Below, in pieces: positions 1 through 9,150 of a stretch of DNA of 64,000 bases (positions are counted from its first letter, which is position 1; each line of letters opens with the position of its first letter). The notes below the pieces were generated by a model that made no database searches, was not told where the DNA came from, and saw only the letters and a program-made list of their open reading frames with translations. Position numbers and translations under genes: made by a program. Origin of the DNA: G963678255 sp963678255 (GTDB lineage: Bacteria; Cloacimonadota; Cloacimonadia; Cloacimonadales; WRIO01). Location of the stretch: assembly GCA_963678255.2 (NCBI GenBank), contig CAXXTW010000001.1:558001-622000 (forward strand), read 5' to 3'.

Positions 1-142
1 GTAAAGAGAAAGGTACAATTCGATTGTGATCAATCGAGTTCAATTTAAGAGAAATATAAAGCAGGAAGGGAAAGCAGGTGTGTAATAAAGTTTAATAATG
101 ACCAGTGAACTTTGTTTTCTGGAGAACTATGTGTTTTTTCTA

Positions 143-176
143 AAACAAAAAAAGGGCAGAATAAATTCTGCCCTTT
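143..176 (-). terminator. Rho-independent terminator
   Basis: A 9-bp perfect stem (GGGCAGAAT at 154-162 with ATTCTGCCC at 165-173) and a 2-base loop is followed, on the minus strand, by a run of T (153 down to about 143). It lies just past the stop of the secreted protein gene at 194-2119 and serves as its terminator. Confidence 0.85.
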
Positions 177-193
177 CTAAGATATGTATAATC

Positions 194-2119
194 TTATTTT
201 ACTAACAAGGCTTTTTTAGTTTGAGTATATTTCCCAGAATCCATTTTGAAGAAGTAAACACCACTGGAGCAAGGTTTGGAATTGAAATCTGTACCATTCC
301 AGACAATAGAGTGATTACCGGTAGATTGATTCATCTGATTATAAATTTTCACTACTTCACCTTTGATGTTATAGATAGTGATTTTGACATTATCGGCAGT
401 TGCCAGAGAGTATACCAGGCTGGTGGTAGGATTGAAAGGATTGGGATAAATGGAATTGAAAGCTGTTTTCACAGGAACAGTAGGAGTGGTAGGATCGTTA
501 GCCTGAACGGTTGCTGTTACAGGACCAAGGATCTGAGAAGAACCGTCACGGTCAATAGCCTTAAGCCAGTAGTAATACTGTCCAGCGAGAAGATTGCTGT
601 CAGTCCAGGAGTAATTGGTTTCAGTTGATGAATTGTTGGCAGTGATGATATTGCTCTTTCTACTTGCTGTGTTAAACTGGTTGTCAGAATTGCTATAAAC
701 ATAGTATCCTAGCATATCTGTTTCAGACTGAGTTGTCCAGTTTAAGGTGATAGATTGGTTGACTGCACTTGGGACAGCGGTGAAAGAAGACAGTTCAACA
801 GGGAGGGTTTGGGTATCAGAGCTTGATAATTCAGAAGGATTAGTAAAGCCCGTCACGTCAGCAGTTGTAACAGATAATGCGGTAGCCTGAGGATTAATAG
901 ATCCAGTTGCATTGGTTAAATCTAAGGTAATAAAATAATAGGTCTCACCAGATGCAACGGCTGAATTGATATCTGAAAAAGTAACTTCCTCAGTTAAAGA
1001 CTCAACCGTTTTGATGTTGGTGTCAGTTACTGAGCTGAATGTGTCATCAGTTGATTTCCATAATTTAACATTTGAAGCACCACTTGTAGAAGTAAGATTA
1101 AGATCTACAGTTAAAGAGGATAATGTGGCTCCTGTTTTGTCAGCAGTTAAGCTAAAACGACCAATTGGTTGATCATTACTTGTTGAGGTGCAGGTAGGAG
1201 CTGTATAGGTTGAACCATCAGTGAAAGTGATGGCTGGGTATGTAAGAGTAGTGAATGAAGTAGCAGTTGTTTCAGTTGTCCCTGCAGAATTTGTAGCAAA
1301 TGCTTTTACATAGTAGGTGGTCCCTGCTGTTAAACCTGTTAATGATTCATTAAATTCACCAGTTGAATAATTTCCATCACTTTGAGTAATAGTAGTAATA
1401 CCAGTAGAAAATCCAGAATCAGTTGTATATTTAAATCCTCTTGCAGAGCAATTATCACCACTTGTGGCTGTGATGTTTCCAATCAAAGTAGCCGTGGCAT
1501 AGGAATATGTTGTTGGAGCTGTAACCGTGACGGTGGGAGCTGTAGGTAATAAATCTCCCGTAATCAGAATTTCATCAATTCTACTAGTCCCATCAAAAGC
1601 AACGGTTTCCAAATTAACATTGGTATTAGAGGTCATTATCCATCTCAAATACAAAATAGTTTTATTATTACATTCATTTGGTAAAGAAATATTGTTCAAA
1701 ACACCCTCTGTAAAGTTATCTGCATTCGTAATTGTTGCTCCTGGTACATCTGACCAGTTTGTATCGTTAAAACTATATTGAAGTTTAAAATTTCTAGGAC
1801 CTGTTTCAGATGATCTTTGATAAGAAGTTAGTTTTAAATTGTTGTACCCAGTTGTGACAATGTTTATTTCCCAGTATTTTGTTCCATTACCGTTGTTCCA
1901 TCCTGAATTTGAAATGGAACGTGTAGTTAAATTAGCACCTGGAGAATTTATATCAATAGATCCAGTTGAACTTGTTGAAATTACTTTTCCATGATTTGCG
2001 GTTATTCCATTATCGAGTGTTGGGTTTTGATCCTCAAAATTCCAGTTAGCAATTGTTGTTATTGAAGATAATAAAACATAACTGACTATTAAGATAAATG
2101 CAGTAAAGATTTTCTTCAT
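194..2119 (-). CDS. Secreted modular protein with FlgD-like/type IX C-terminal sorting domain
   Basis: This 641-aa protein has an N-terminal signal peptide (MKKIFTAF then a hydrophobic run to about residue 24). A beta-sandwich-like region covers about 25-190 (WEINIVTTGYNNLKL, LYLRWIM). A fibronectin type III-like module (about 195-290, ending GTTYYVKAFATN), a middle beta-rich module (about 295-445), and a second FN3-like module after the LPVELSSFTA motif (about 450-550) follow. The last 85 or so residues carry YPNPFNPTT, YNIKGEVV, WNGTDFNSK and SSGVYFFKM and end in a lysine-containing tail, which is the hallmark of FlgD-like type A sorting domains used by the Por/type IX secretion system. It is probably exported and cell-surface attached or released; no catalytic motif is visible, so an adhesive or binding role is only a guess. 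It is monocistronic with its own terminator. Confidence 0.85.
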   Translation of the reverse strand: MKKIFTAFILIVSYVLLSSITTIANWNFEDQNPTLDNGITANHGKVISTSSTGSIDINSPGANLTTRSISNSGWNNGNGTKYWEINIVTTGYNNLKLTSYQRSSETGPRNFKLQYSFNDTNWSDVPGATITNADNFTEGVLNNISLPNECNNKTILYLRWIMTSNTNVNLETVAFDGTSRIDEILITGDLLPTAPTVTVTAPTTYSYATATLIGNITATSGDNCSARGFKYTTDSGFSTGITTITQSDGNYSTGEFNESLTGLTAGTTYYVKAFATNSAGTTETTATSFTTLTYPAITFTDGSTYTAPTCTSTSNDQPIGRFSLTADKTGATLSSLTVDLNLTSTSGASNVKLWKSTDDTFSSVTDTNIKTVESLTEEVTFSDINSAVASGETYYFITLDLTNATGSINPQATALSVTTADVTGFTNPSELSSSDTQTLPVELSSFTAVPSAVNQSITLNWTTQSETDMLGYYVYSNSDNQFNTASRKSNIITANNSSTETNYSWTDSNLLAGQYYYWLKAIDRDGSSQILGPVTATVQANDPTTPTVPVKTAFNSIYPNPFNPTTSLVYSLATADNVKITIYNIKGEVVKIYNQMNQSTGNHSIVWNGTDFNSKPCSSGVYFFKMDSGKYTQTKKALLVK

Positions 2120-2445
2120 ATATTCCTCCTCTTTTACTTCTTTTCTTTTAAAAAAATGAACACCAGATAAGTTTCTAGTGAAAACTGTGTTAATTTACAA
2201 AAGAATGTTTTTTTTGGCAAGTTTTTTTTATTTTAAGAAGCGATGTTTTCTTTTGGTCTGTTAATACATAATCTCTGTAGTCGTCCTACACTTCCAGTGA
2301 AACTGCGGAAAAGGAGTATGAGCGCCTGACTGTATATTCTCATGAAATTCGGACAGTTTTTCCGATATTTTTAAGACAATAAAAAAATGACTAAAGAAAC
2401 ACACTATCAATAAATTCTTGATATAATTTTACTAGAATTTTGTCA
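2120..2445. other. Intergenic region, possible end of an IS21-type relic
   Basis: About 325 bases without a gene. The part next to 2119 must hold the promoter of the secreted protein gene on the minus strand. The part from about 2270 to 2380 contains GGACAGTTTTTCCG and a diverged counterpart around CTGCGGAAAAGG. Such short repeats are typical of IS21 ends and lie just past the istB relic, so this is probably the decayed right end of that element. No clean terminal repeat can be defined. Confidence 0.35.
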
Positions 2446-2934
2446 TTAAATTTTCTTTTTTCTTTTAGATATTTCTGAGACTAATTCGTAGCGATACGAA
2501 TTATGAACAATCCTATCTAAGATAGCATCCGCTAAGGTTGGATTATTAAATTGGGCAAACCAATCTTTTACTGCATATTGACTTGTAATGATTAAAGAGC
2601 TCTTGTTTATTGTAGCTTCAACTATTTCCAGTAATTCATATTCATCATTTAAAGTTATTTTTGAAACAAATAAATCATCCAGAATGATAACCTTATTCTT
2701 TGTGAATTTTTCTATAAAATTGAGGTAGTTTCCACTTGCTCTGGCATTCCTTATTTCTGTAGTCAGGAAATTCATGCTTTTAAATTGGATTTCGGATTGT
2801 AAAAGATCTGTAAATCTTTCTTCAAAACTAAGTTCTAGATAGTTTTGGTTTGTTGATTGTTTTTTAAAGCTCTGTAAAACTCCATTTAACATCAATTCCA
2901 TCATTTGATTTCGGATTGTTTGATGATAACTCAT
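2446..2934 (-). pseudogene. Internally deleted IstB-like ATPase of an IS21 relic
   Basis: The 162-aa frame matches IstB (IS21-family transposition helper) at both ends: an N-terminal LSFEERFTDLLQSE segment, and a C-terminal part with the Walker B-like VIILDDLF, LLEIVEATI, IITSQYAVKDWF and LADAILDRIVHNSYRYEL. Intact IstB proteins are about 240-270 aa and carry a GxTGxGKS/T Walker A loop between these parts. Here roughly 80-90 residues including Walker A are missing in frame, so the product cannot bind ATP as IstB does. With the deleted istA at 3128-3610 on the same strand this is the remnant of one element. It belongs to a different IS21 subgroup from the intact copy at 9932-12651. Confidence 0.8.
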
Positions 2935-3127
2935 TCATACACCTTCTTTCCTCCAATATTATCGTGTTTGTTTGTACAATTTTCTGAAAATCTTGTTTCA
3001 TTGTTTTTTTCATTAAGATAACTCTTGTTTTAATGATTAATCTATATGTTACTATCTTTTTGTCAGAGATTGTCATAAAGTATTCAGAAGCGTATTCCGC
3101 TATTTCTATAGTTGAGTTTTCAGCTGA

Positions 3128-3610
3128 CTATAAAATCCCCAGACACCTTCTTGTTTTATAAGTAGGATGTATTTCTTTAATTAATAAATATGTTTTTTCT
3201 CCGATTTTCTCTGCCCTTGCTAACAAGGCTTCATCTGTTATTGTATTGTTATTATAAACTTCTTTATGCCTTACTGGCATATGCTCTGGTATTGTTGAGC
3301 TCCCATTGATTTCCGTAATCAACAAATGTGATGCTATCAAGACATTCTCATAGAATATATTTATAACTTTATTAGTAACATGAGCTATGACTTCATATCT
3401 GATGTATTTATAAGGAACACTATAAGACCGATTCAGATATTCTATATGATAATCATCCTTGACTTTGAATTTAAATAGCAACCTCGGAATATATGGTTCT
3501 AAAGGCAAAGCGCTTAATGTGGATTTTGGTATGGAAAGAATTTCTTCAATTTTACGTAAAGAGTAATGCTCGTTAAAATAGAGTTGGTAAATCTTCTTGT
3601 ATTCTGGCAT
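3128..3610 (-). pseudogene. Internally deleted IstA transposase relic (IS21 family)
   Basis: The 160-aa frame joins a short N-terminal helix-turn-helix piece (YFNEHYSLRKIEEILSIPKS) directly to the C-terminal part of IstA (LPLEPYIPRLLFKFK, DYHIEYLNRSYSVPYKYI, STIPEHMPVRHKE, RRCLGIL). The whole DDE catalytic core, some 250 residues, is absent, and the frame stops at CLGIL where intact IstA normally continues. It is an in-frame deletion derivative. The order istA then istB on the minus strand is the standard IS21 order. The two deletions would be hard to explain unless the element has been decaying for a long time. Confidence 0.8.
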
Positions 3611-3637
3611 CTTAACATTCTAATAATTTTTTCTACT

Positions 3638-3805
3638 TTAGATGATGATCTTGAAATATATTTTGATTCACAGTTAATATGCAAACACAGAATCAGTGAT
3701 AAGGTTTTTAATGTAGATAAAGAACACATGATTCAAATTATGAGATCAAACTATAATGATTATTTATTCAAGTCCAAAAATAATTTATCACGATTGTTTG
3801 ATTAA
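3638..3805 (+). pseudogene. Possible C-terminal fragment of a second IstA transposase
   Basis: On the plus strand, opposite to the neighbouring relic, an open stretch reads LDDDLEIYFDSQLICKHRIS, then DKVFNVDKEHMIQIM, then NLSRLFD before a stop. The pattern 'E-I-Y-(F/Y)-x2-Q-x-I-x-K-H-x-(I/L)-S-D-K, then K-E-H' resembles the segment after the SVP motif in clostridial-type IstA proteins. There is no start codon or helix-turn-helix, so it would be a fragment from another IS21 copy in inverted orientation. The identification rests on pattern resemblance only and needs a profile search. Confidence 0.4.
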
Positions 3806-3841
3806 ATAAAAAATACCTGACAAATTTTACATATATTTGGA

Positions 3842-4651
3842 CTAACCAGAATAACCTGTTCCCCTACTGTATATGGCACTAAAATCTGTGAACAGGTTTT
3901 GTCCAAACACCATAGAAGGAATCCTAATTCCAGAAAAATATCCCAAAGATTTTAAATAATCTCTCGCAACAACATTAGATTCAGGGATAATAAAATCTTT
4001 TTTACCAAGAAGTACTTTCTGATTCATAAGAGCTAAACCTGCCTGATTGTTTTGAGCTTGAATAAGTCCCATTCCTAAATCAATTAATAAAAAACCTTCT
4101 ACTGTCTCTTTGGGTTTAAAAACAAAACAGTTATTTATGAACATTTTTAAAAACTCAAGTCTGTTTTCTCCAGTAATTTGCTTATCTATTGATATGATGG
4201 ATTCAAAATCATCTGGATGATAGTGGTAAACATCTGAGCTTTCTATTTGAGGCAATTTGTCGGGAGCCTTATAATTAATATACATTTCTCTCAAGGTAAA
4301 TCCAAGTTTACGATAAACTGGCTCTCCCATATCAGTGGCAAATAGCAACTGCGAAACACAACCCATCTCTTTGCCTAAATCCAACAAAGCTTCTGTTAAC
4401 TTTCTTCCCAAACCTTGATTTCTATGCTCTTCTAAGACAACAATCATCCCTAACCAGCAGGTTTTTTCAAATAAAAGTTGATGTCCTATACCAGCTAATT
4501 TATTATCCTTTTTTAGGATAAGAGGAGAATAATAATCATGTCCATAATAAAAACGAAAAGTGGTATTGAGATCCTGATTCCATAGATGAATATGAAAATC
4601 CAAATCTTTCTCTAACATTTTTTCAATAATATATTCTTCTTTTCTCTCCAT
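3842..4651 (-). CDS. GNAT-family N-acetyltransferase with second C-terminal domain
   Basis: About 269 aa when started at the ATG at 4651, which is preceded by GGAGGG five bases away; an upstream ATG at 4684 lacks such a site. The N-terminal half is a GNAT fold: the acetyl-CoA loop reads EEHRNQGLGRKLTEALLD (R-x2-G-x-G/A), followed by ATDMGEPVYRKLGF. The second half (from about residue 150) ends VFGQN...IYSRGTGYSG, which resembles the C-terminal domain paired with GNAT in YitH-like proteins (Acetyltransf_18 type). The acceptor substrate is unknown. It is transcribed divergently from another GNAT gene at 4842, with 190 bases between them. Confidence 0.8.
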   Translation of the reverse strand: MERKEEYIIEKMLEKDLDFHIHLWNQDLNTTFRFYYGHDYYSPLILKKDNKLAGIGHQLLFEKTCWLGMIVVLEEHRNQGLGRKLTEALLDLGKEMGCVSQLLFATDMGEPVYRKLGFTLREMYINYKAPDKLPQIESSDVYHYHPDDFESIISIDKQITGENRLEFLKMFINNCFVFKPKETVEGFLLIDLGMGLIQAQNNQAGLALMNQKVLLGKKDFIIPESNVVARDYLKSLGYFSGIRIPSMVFGQNLFTDFSAIYSRGTGYSG

Positions 4652-4717
4652 AAAACCCTCCGATTTAGAGAGTGAATAAAACATTTAAAGGAGATGTCAA
4701 GTTAGAAATCTTTTATA

Positions 4718-4746
4718 TTGACAAGAGTAAAAAAATTTATTAAATA
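4718..4746 (+). promoter_or_regulatory. Candidate promoter for the GNAT gene at 4842
   Basis: TTGACA at 4718-4723 is followed after exactly 17 bases by TAAATA (4741-4746), about 95 bases before the start codon. The -35 is a perfect consensus, the -10 is weak. Group-specific promoter rules are unknown for this lineage. Confidence 0.4.
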
Positions 4747-4841
4747 TTTAAGATGCTTGAATCAAAGCAATTTGTCTCTAAGGTTCATCACCTTTTTTGA
4801 GTATTGAAATAGGATTGTGTATTATTTATTTTGGAGGAAAA

Positions 4842-5669
4842 ATGATAATTGAGTTATTGGAAAATAGAAGCCAAGAGAATATTGATAAAATTATGTCAAT
4901 TCTAAATTTGGAAGAGAAAAACATTGAACGAACAAAATTGTTATTTAGTAAAGCAAAAAATTTGTGTTTGATAAAATGCAATTCGGAAATAACTGGATTC
5001 ATAAACTTTAAGATAGTACAGGATAAAAAAGTAGTCTATTGCCCAGTGTACACCATGAGTTATCTCGATGAAATAAATGTTCAAAGTATTATAGAATACA
5101 TGAAAATTAAGTTTTCCCAAAAAGAAATTAAGTACTGTGTTTTTCTTGATTTCTTTGAGGGAGAAATAGTCAGTCATTTTAGTATGCAAAAGAAACCATT
5201 CGATAGGTTCATTGGGATGAGTTTAGCAAAACATTTTCCTATGAACATAATGGATACTGATGATATTGTTATTCGCTTAGAAACTTTAGAATATAATGAA
5301 TTAGTTGCATTACATCAAAAAGCATTCAGAGATGAGGTAGCGTATGCAGGAGAAGAGTGGGAGCAACTGTTAAAGGATTTTTTAACATACACCGATTCTT
5401 ATATTGTAACTTGTCGAAAATCAGGGGAATTGATTGGCAGTTGTTTAGGCTATCAGAAGGAAAAGTACCATGGGTTGTATTCTTTGTGCCTTTTAGAAGA
5501 ATTTCATGGCAAAGGATTGGGATTTAAACTATTGGAGAGCTATCTGAGTTTAACACAAGCAGACCCCTATCATTTAGGTGTTTTTTGTTCAAATATAAAA
5601 GCAAAAAATCTCTATGAAAAAGTTGGATTTGTGGAATATACCACCGAGTTTATTATCTATGAGTATTAG
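4842..5669 (+). CDS. GNAT-family N-acetyltransferase
   Basis: 275 aa from the ATG at 4842, which follows TTGGAGG with a 5-base spacer; the in-frame ATG at 4797 has no ribosome site. The C-terminal half holds the GNAT core: an acceptor-side strand IGSCLGYQKEKYHGLYSLCL, then LEEFHGKGLGFKLLESYLSL (the pyrophosphate-binding R/H-G-x-G-x-G/A-type loop), then VFCSNIKAKNLYEKVGFVEY. The N-terminal 140 residues look like a degenerate or partner GNAT-like domain and are not assigned. The target molecule is unknown. It is divergent from the GNAT gene at 3842-4651; the two are different enough not to be a recent duplication. Confidence 0.8.
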   Translation: MIIELLENRSQENIDKIMSILNLEEKNIERTKLLFSKAKNLCLIKCNSEITGFINFKIVQDKKVVYCPVYTMSYLDEINVQSIIEYMKIKFSQKEIKYCVFLDFFEGEIVSHFSMQKKPFDRFIGMSLAKHFPMNIMDTDDIVIRLETLEYNELVALHQKAFRDEVAYAGEEWEQLLKDFLTYTDSYIVTCRKSGELIGSCLGYQKEKYHGLYSLCLLEEFHGKGLGFKLLESYLSLTQADPYHLGVFCSNIKAKNLYEKVGFVEYTTEFIIYEY

Positions 5670-5856
5670 CTTTATTTTGTTATTTCGTTGAGTCCTAAAA
5701 GGAGTACTGCCTCATTTTCTCCAACTTTTAGAACTTGACTCAGTTTAGAAGTAAATGAAAGTTAAAAATTAAAGAGTTCATAGATAATATTTTAAATATA
5801 GTATCTAATCTATTTGAGTTAATATCTCAAATTGAGAAAAGGGGAGAGAAAGTTTA

Positions 5857-6939
5857 ATGAAAAAGAGTAATTTTATTCTAAGCTTGATTGCAATTGTATT
5901 GTTGAACTTATTTATTCCAGTTAAGGCTAATGCATGTTCAACCTTTGTATTAAAAGATAAAAGCGGAAAATTGGTCTTTGGCCGTAATTTTGATTACCCT
6001 ATTGGACAAGCTTATATTACAGAAAACCAGAGAAATGTGACAAAAACATCTTTGGTTCAATCTGGTCAAAATACCTTTGAATGGACATCTAAATACGGGA
6101 GTGTTTCATTCAATCAATTCGGTGCAGAATTTCCCTATGGTGGCATTAACGAAGCAGGTCTTGTGATTGAACAAATGTGGTTAAGTGAAACAAAATATCC
6201 TAAAGCTGATGGCAGATTTGCATTATCAGAGCTCCAATGGATTCAATATCAGCTTGATATGTCGGCTAGTGTTGAAGATGTCATTAAAACGGACAAAACT
6301 ATCAGAATTTCCAACCAAGCAAAAGCAACTTTGCATTTTCTAGTATGCGATAAAAAAGGAAATGTAGCAACAATTGAATATCTGAATGGTAAAATGGTCA
6401 GTCATAAAGGAAAAAGCCTTCCAATCTCTGCTATTACAAATGATTCTTATGAAAGCAGTTGTCTTTATCTAAAGGATCATAAAGCTCTTATGGATAGAAG
6501 TCAGATTAACAATAATAATGACTCAAAAAATAGATTTGCAATCATTTCTCAAGAATTGCAACGATATGATAGTAAAGAAAACATTATAGACTATTCGTTC
6601 TCAATTTTAAAGAAGGTCAGTTCTAATTCAACCCAATGGTCTATTGTTTATAATGTTCTCGAAGCTAAAGTGTACTTGAAAACAAAGAATAACAAAAATC
6701 TTAGGAACTTTAATATGGTTTTTTTTAATTTTAATAATAATACAAACATACGCTTAAATGCTAATATAGATGCGAATCTATCAAATCCAAAACAAGCTTT
6801 TGTTCCTTTCTCTTATGATAAGAATTTTAAGCACCTAATTAGTGTTTTCTCAGGATTAGAATGGTTAAAAGATGTTCCTCTAGCTGGAATAGAAAAAATG
6901 GCTAAATACCCTGATACCTTGATTCGATATAAAAAATAA
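5857..6939 (+). CDS. Secreted Ntn-type linear amide hydrolase (choloylglycine hydrolase-like)
   Basis: 360 aa. An N-terminal hydrophobic signal (residues 5-21) ends ANA before Cys27, and the mature protein would begin CSTFVLKDKSGKLVFGRNFDYP. In the choloylglycine hydrolase/penicillin V acylase family the nucleophile is exactly this cysteine exposed at the new N-terminus, followed by GRNxD; both are present. YGGINEAGLVIEQMW is the family's conserved middle segment. Cleavage by signal peptidase I would therefore also activate the enzyme, as an Ntn hydrolase. A lipoprotein reading is less likely because the -3 position is Ala, not Leu. The substrate could be an N-acyl amide or beta-lactam-like amide; bile salts cannot be inferred. 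GGGGAG lies 9-14 bases before the ATG. Confidence 0.85.
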   Translation: MKKSNFILSLIAIVLLNLFIPVKANACSTFVLKDKSGKLVFGRNFDYPIGQAYITENQRNVTKTSLVQSGQNTFEWTSKYGSVSFNQFGAEFPYGGINEAGLVIEQMWLSETKYPKADGRFALSELQWIQYQLDMSASVEDVIKTDKTIRISNQAKATLHFLVCDKKGNVATIEYLNGKMVSHKGKSLPISAITNDSYESSCLYLKDHKALMDRSQINNNNDSKNRFAIISQELQRYDSKENIIDYSFSILKKVSSNSTQWSIVYNVLEAKVYLKTKNNKNLRNFNMVFFNFNNNTNIRLNANIDANLSNPKQAFVPFSYDKNFKHLISVFSGLEWLKDVPLAGIEKMAKYPDTLIRYKK

Positions 6940-7053
6940 ACTGGGAAGGGGTCAGAAGAAAGGCTGAATAAAAAATGGAAGAGATTAAACCACACTCTGG
7001 AAAATTTATATTTTTTATACCATTTTTAATCGCATAGGATTCCTTTTCGATTT

Positions 7054-9150
7054 TTATTCGCAATCTTTTTCTATTGTCCAAATCAAAAAAGCATCTTTTT
7101 TGTCTTCTTGAAAAGTGTCAAAATGCCCCTTATAATTGGAAATATTTAAAATAAGAGCATGATCATCTGTTTTCATCTCTCGAAGTTTGGCAACCCATTT
7201 TAGAGGAACATAAAAGGGAACACGGGGGTCATTAATCCCAGTTGAAGCATAAATATAGGGATATTTTTGAGCCTTGATATTATGATAGGGTGAATATGAA
7301 AATAAGTAATCTCTTTCATTTTTAATCAGAGGGTCACCCAATTCCTCATGATGAAATATTGCAGAGGGATCATTATGGTCAATTTGAGGGGTTACTACAT
7401 CTGTAGCAGGAACTGATAATATCGCTGTATTAAACAATTCAGGTCTTTCATTTATGACGACAGCTACTGCCAAACCTCCTGCACTCCCTCCCTCAATGGC
7501 AAGTTTCTGAGGACTGGTGTACTGGTGGTTTATCAGATACTCAGCGCTATTGATTATATCAGTAAAGGTATTCTTTTTATTGAGCTTTTTGCCTTGATGA
7601 TACCAAGATTGACCATATTCTCCTCCTCCTCGTATTTGAGGATAAGCATAAATCCAACCTCTGTCCATCATCAAAATTTTATTCTTTGAAAAGCTCTCGG
7701 GTAGAACTTCACCATATGAACCATAAACATAGAGCAGACAGGGATTGTTCTTTTTGAAAAGATCCTTCTTATAAACGATTATCATAGGAACAGAAATAGA
7801 ATCTTTTCCTTCTACATATACCATTTCTTGAGTGTAAGCTTTAGAATCAAACCCTTTATAGGGAGAAATTTTATGGACTATCTGCAGATTTTTGGTTTTC
7901 ATATTTAATTTCATGATTGTTGTGGGAATAATAAAAGAGTCGAAAACAAGATTGAGTGTATCTGTATCAGCTTCATAATTATAATACTCACTAAGATTAT
8001 AATACTTCTGTTTTATATCAAGTCCATATTCAGTATTTGTAGTACGATTAATGGTTTTTACTCTGGGCATGCCTTCGAACAATTCAGTAACTGCTATATA
8101 ATTATCAAAAATTGAGACTTGTGTAATTGGTCGATTTGGTTTACCAGAACAGAGAACCCTTTCACTTTTAAAGGTAGAATCTGAGCAAAGGATGAAATCA
8201 TTATCAGGGTTGTTTTCGTCTGTAGTTAGAAAGTAATCTCCTTTGAAAAAATCTGGAACAGGAGCTGTTCCATTCAACTTGGTAAAGAGTAGTTCGGGAG
8301 ACTTAGGATTGTTTAAATGAATCTGATATATTTTATGAACATTCCCTTTTTTTTCTGACAGAAAAACAAGTTGTTTGTCTCTTGATAGTTTAAGACTCAC
8401 AAAACATGCAGGATCGAAATTTTCATATAAGACTGTATCATTACTAACATCCGATTCCAAAGTATGTATTGCCAGTCTGATGTGATGATCCTCTCTGATT
8501 TCTTGCAAATAGAGAAGGCCTTTACTATCTGGAAGCCAGACCATATCAACAGCATGCTGGATTTTATCTTTCATTAAACGATCTGCTTTTATCATTTTAA
8601 TCATTAGTGTATATTCTTCTGTCCCATCAAAATTAGCACTGTAAGCCATATATTTATCATTGGGACTGAATGATTTGATATTGATACTGATCGTTTTTTT
8701 GGTTTGATGGAAATCTGCTAAATTTATTAGCATTTGAGTCTTTCCTGTCTCTCGGTGTATTCTGTATTCAACACCATAAGGCACTAATTGATCAGCAGCA
8801 TAATAATAATACCAATCTCCAATTCTGTATGGAGCAGATACAAAGCCGATTTGAGAATCTCTTTCAAGATTATATACTAATTTGCGATAAAGATAGAAAA
8901 AATAACTGTTTACTGATTTATGGTAAGCGATCTCTTTTTTAATATATTTTTGTGTAACTTTATCATTTTTATCCTCCAGATAAGCGTAAGAATCAACCCA
9001 TGAAGTGTCAGGGAGCTCAACAACCTTATCCTTTTTTATTGTCAGAAAAGGTTTGGGTATTGCATATATTGCAGTAATGCAATAACTAATTAAAATCAAA
9101 GTAAATATAAAATGCAATTTTCTTCTTTTAAAATATCCTAATAGATCCAT
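7054..9150 (-). CDS. Prolyl oligopeptidase family (S9A) peptidase, oligopeptidase B-like
   Basis: 698 aa with an N-terminal hydrophobic segment (about residues 14-30) that is either a signal peptide or membrane anchor, so it acts outside the cytoplasm. The middle region forms the beta-propeller that limits access to small peptides. The C-terminal alpha/beta-hydrolase domain shows the family triad: Ser556 in GGSAGG, Asp641 in INDPRVPF, His676 in YKGHFD. The motif RGGGEYGQSWYHQG upstream of the serine is typical for S9A. Length matches the family (about 680-720 aa) apart from the added leader. AGGAG stands 6 bases before the ATG. The gene is convergent with the amide hydrolase at 5857-6939. It probably degrades peptides taken from the environment. 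Confidence 0.9.
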   Translation of the reverse strand: MDLLGYFKRRKLHFIFTLILISYCITAIYAIPKPFLTIKKDKVVELPDTSWVDSYAYLEDKNDKVTQKYIKKEIAYHKSVNSYFFYLYRKLVYNLERDSQIGFVSAPYRIGDWYYYYAADQLVPYGVEYRIHRETGKTQMLINLADFHQTKKTISINIKSFSPNDKYMAYSANFDGTEEYTLMIKMIKADRLMKDKIQHAVDMVWLPDSKGLLYLQEIREDHHIRLAIHTLESDVSNDTVLYENFDPACFVSLKLSRDKQLVFLSEKKGNVHKIYQIHLNNPKSPELLFTKLNGTAPVPDFFKGDYFLTTDENNPDNDFILCSDSTFKSERVLCSGKPNRPITQVSIFDNYIAVTELFEGMPRVKTINRTTNTEYGLDIKQKYYNLSEYYNYEADTDTLNLVFDSFIIPTTIMKLNMKTKNLQIVHKISPYKGFDSKAYTQEMVYVEGKDSISVPMIIVYKKDLFKKNNPCLLYVYGSYGEVLPESFSKNKILMMDRGWIYAYPQIRGGGEYGQSWYHQGKKLNKKNTFTDIINSAEYLINHQYTSPQKLAIEGGSAGGLAVAVVINERPELFNTAILSVPATDVVTPQIDHNDPSAIFHHEELGDPLIKNERDYLFSYSPYHNIKAQKYPYIYASTGINDPRVPFYVPLKWVAKLREMKTDDHALILNISNYKGHFDTFQEDKKDAFLIWTIEKDCE

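Noticed and set aside
221..628. 135-aa plus-strand frame inside the first sorting-domain gene
   Set aside because: It is the complement of a clear secreted protein gene, an antisense shadow with no start signals.
2120..2445. A separate small IS or ncRNA between 2270 and 2400
   Set aside because: Only short diverged repeats; no clean inverted ends or stable hairpin with U-run.
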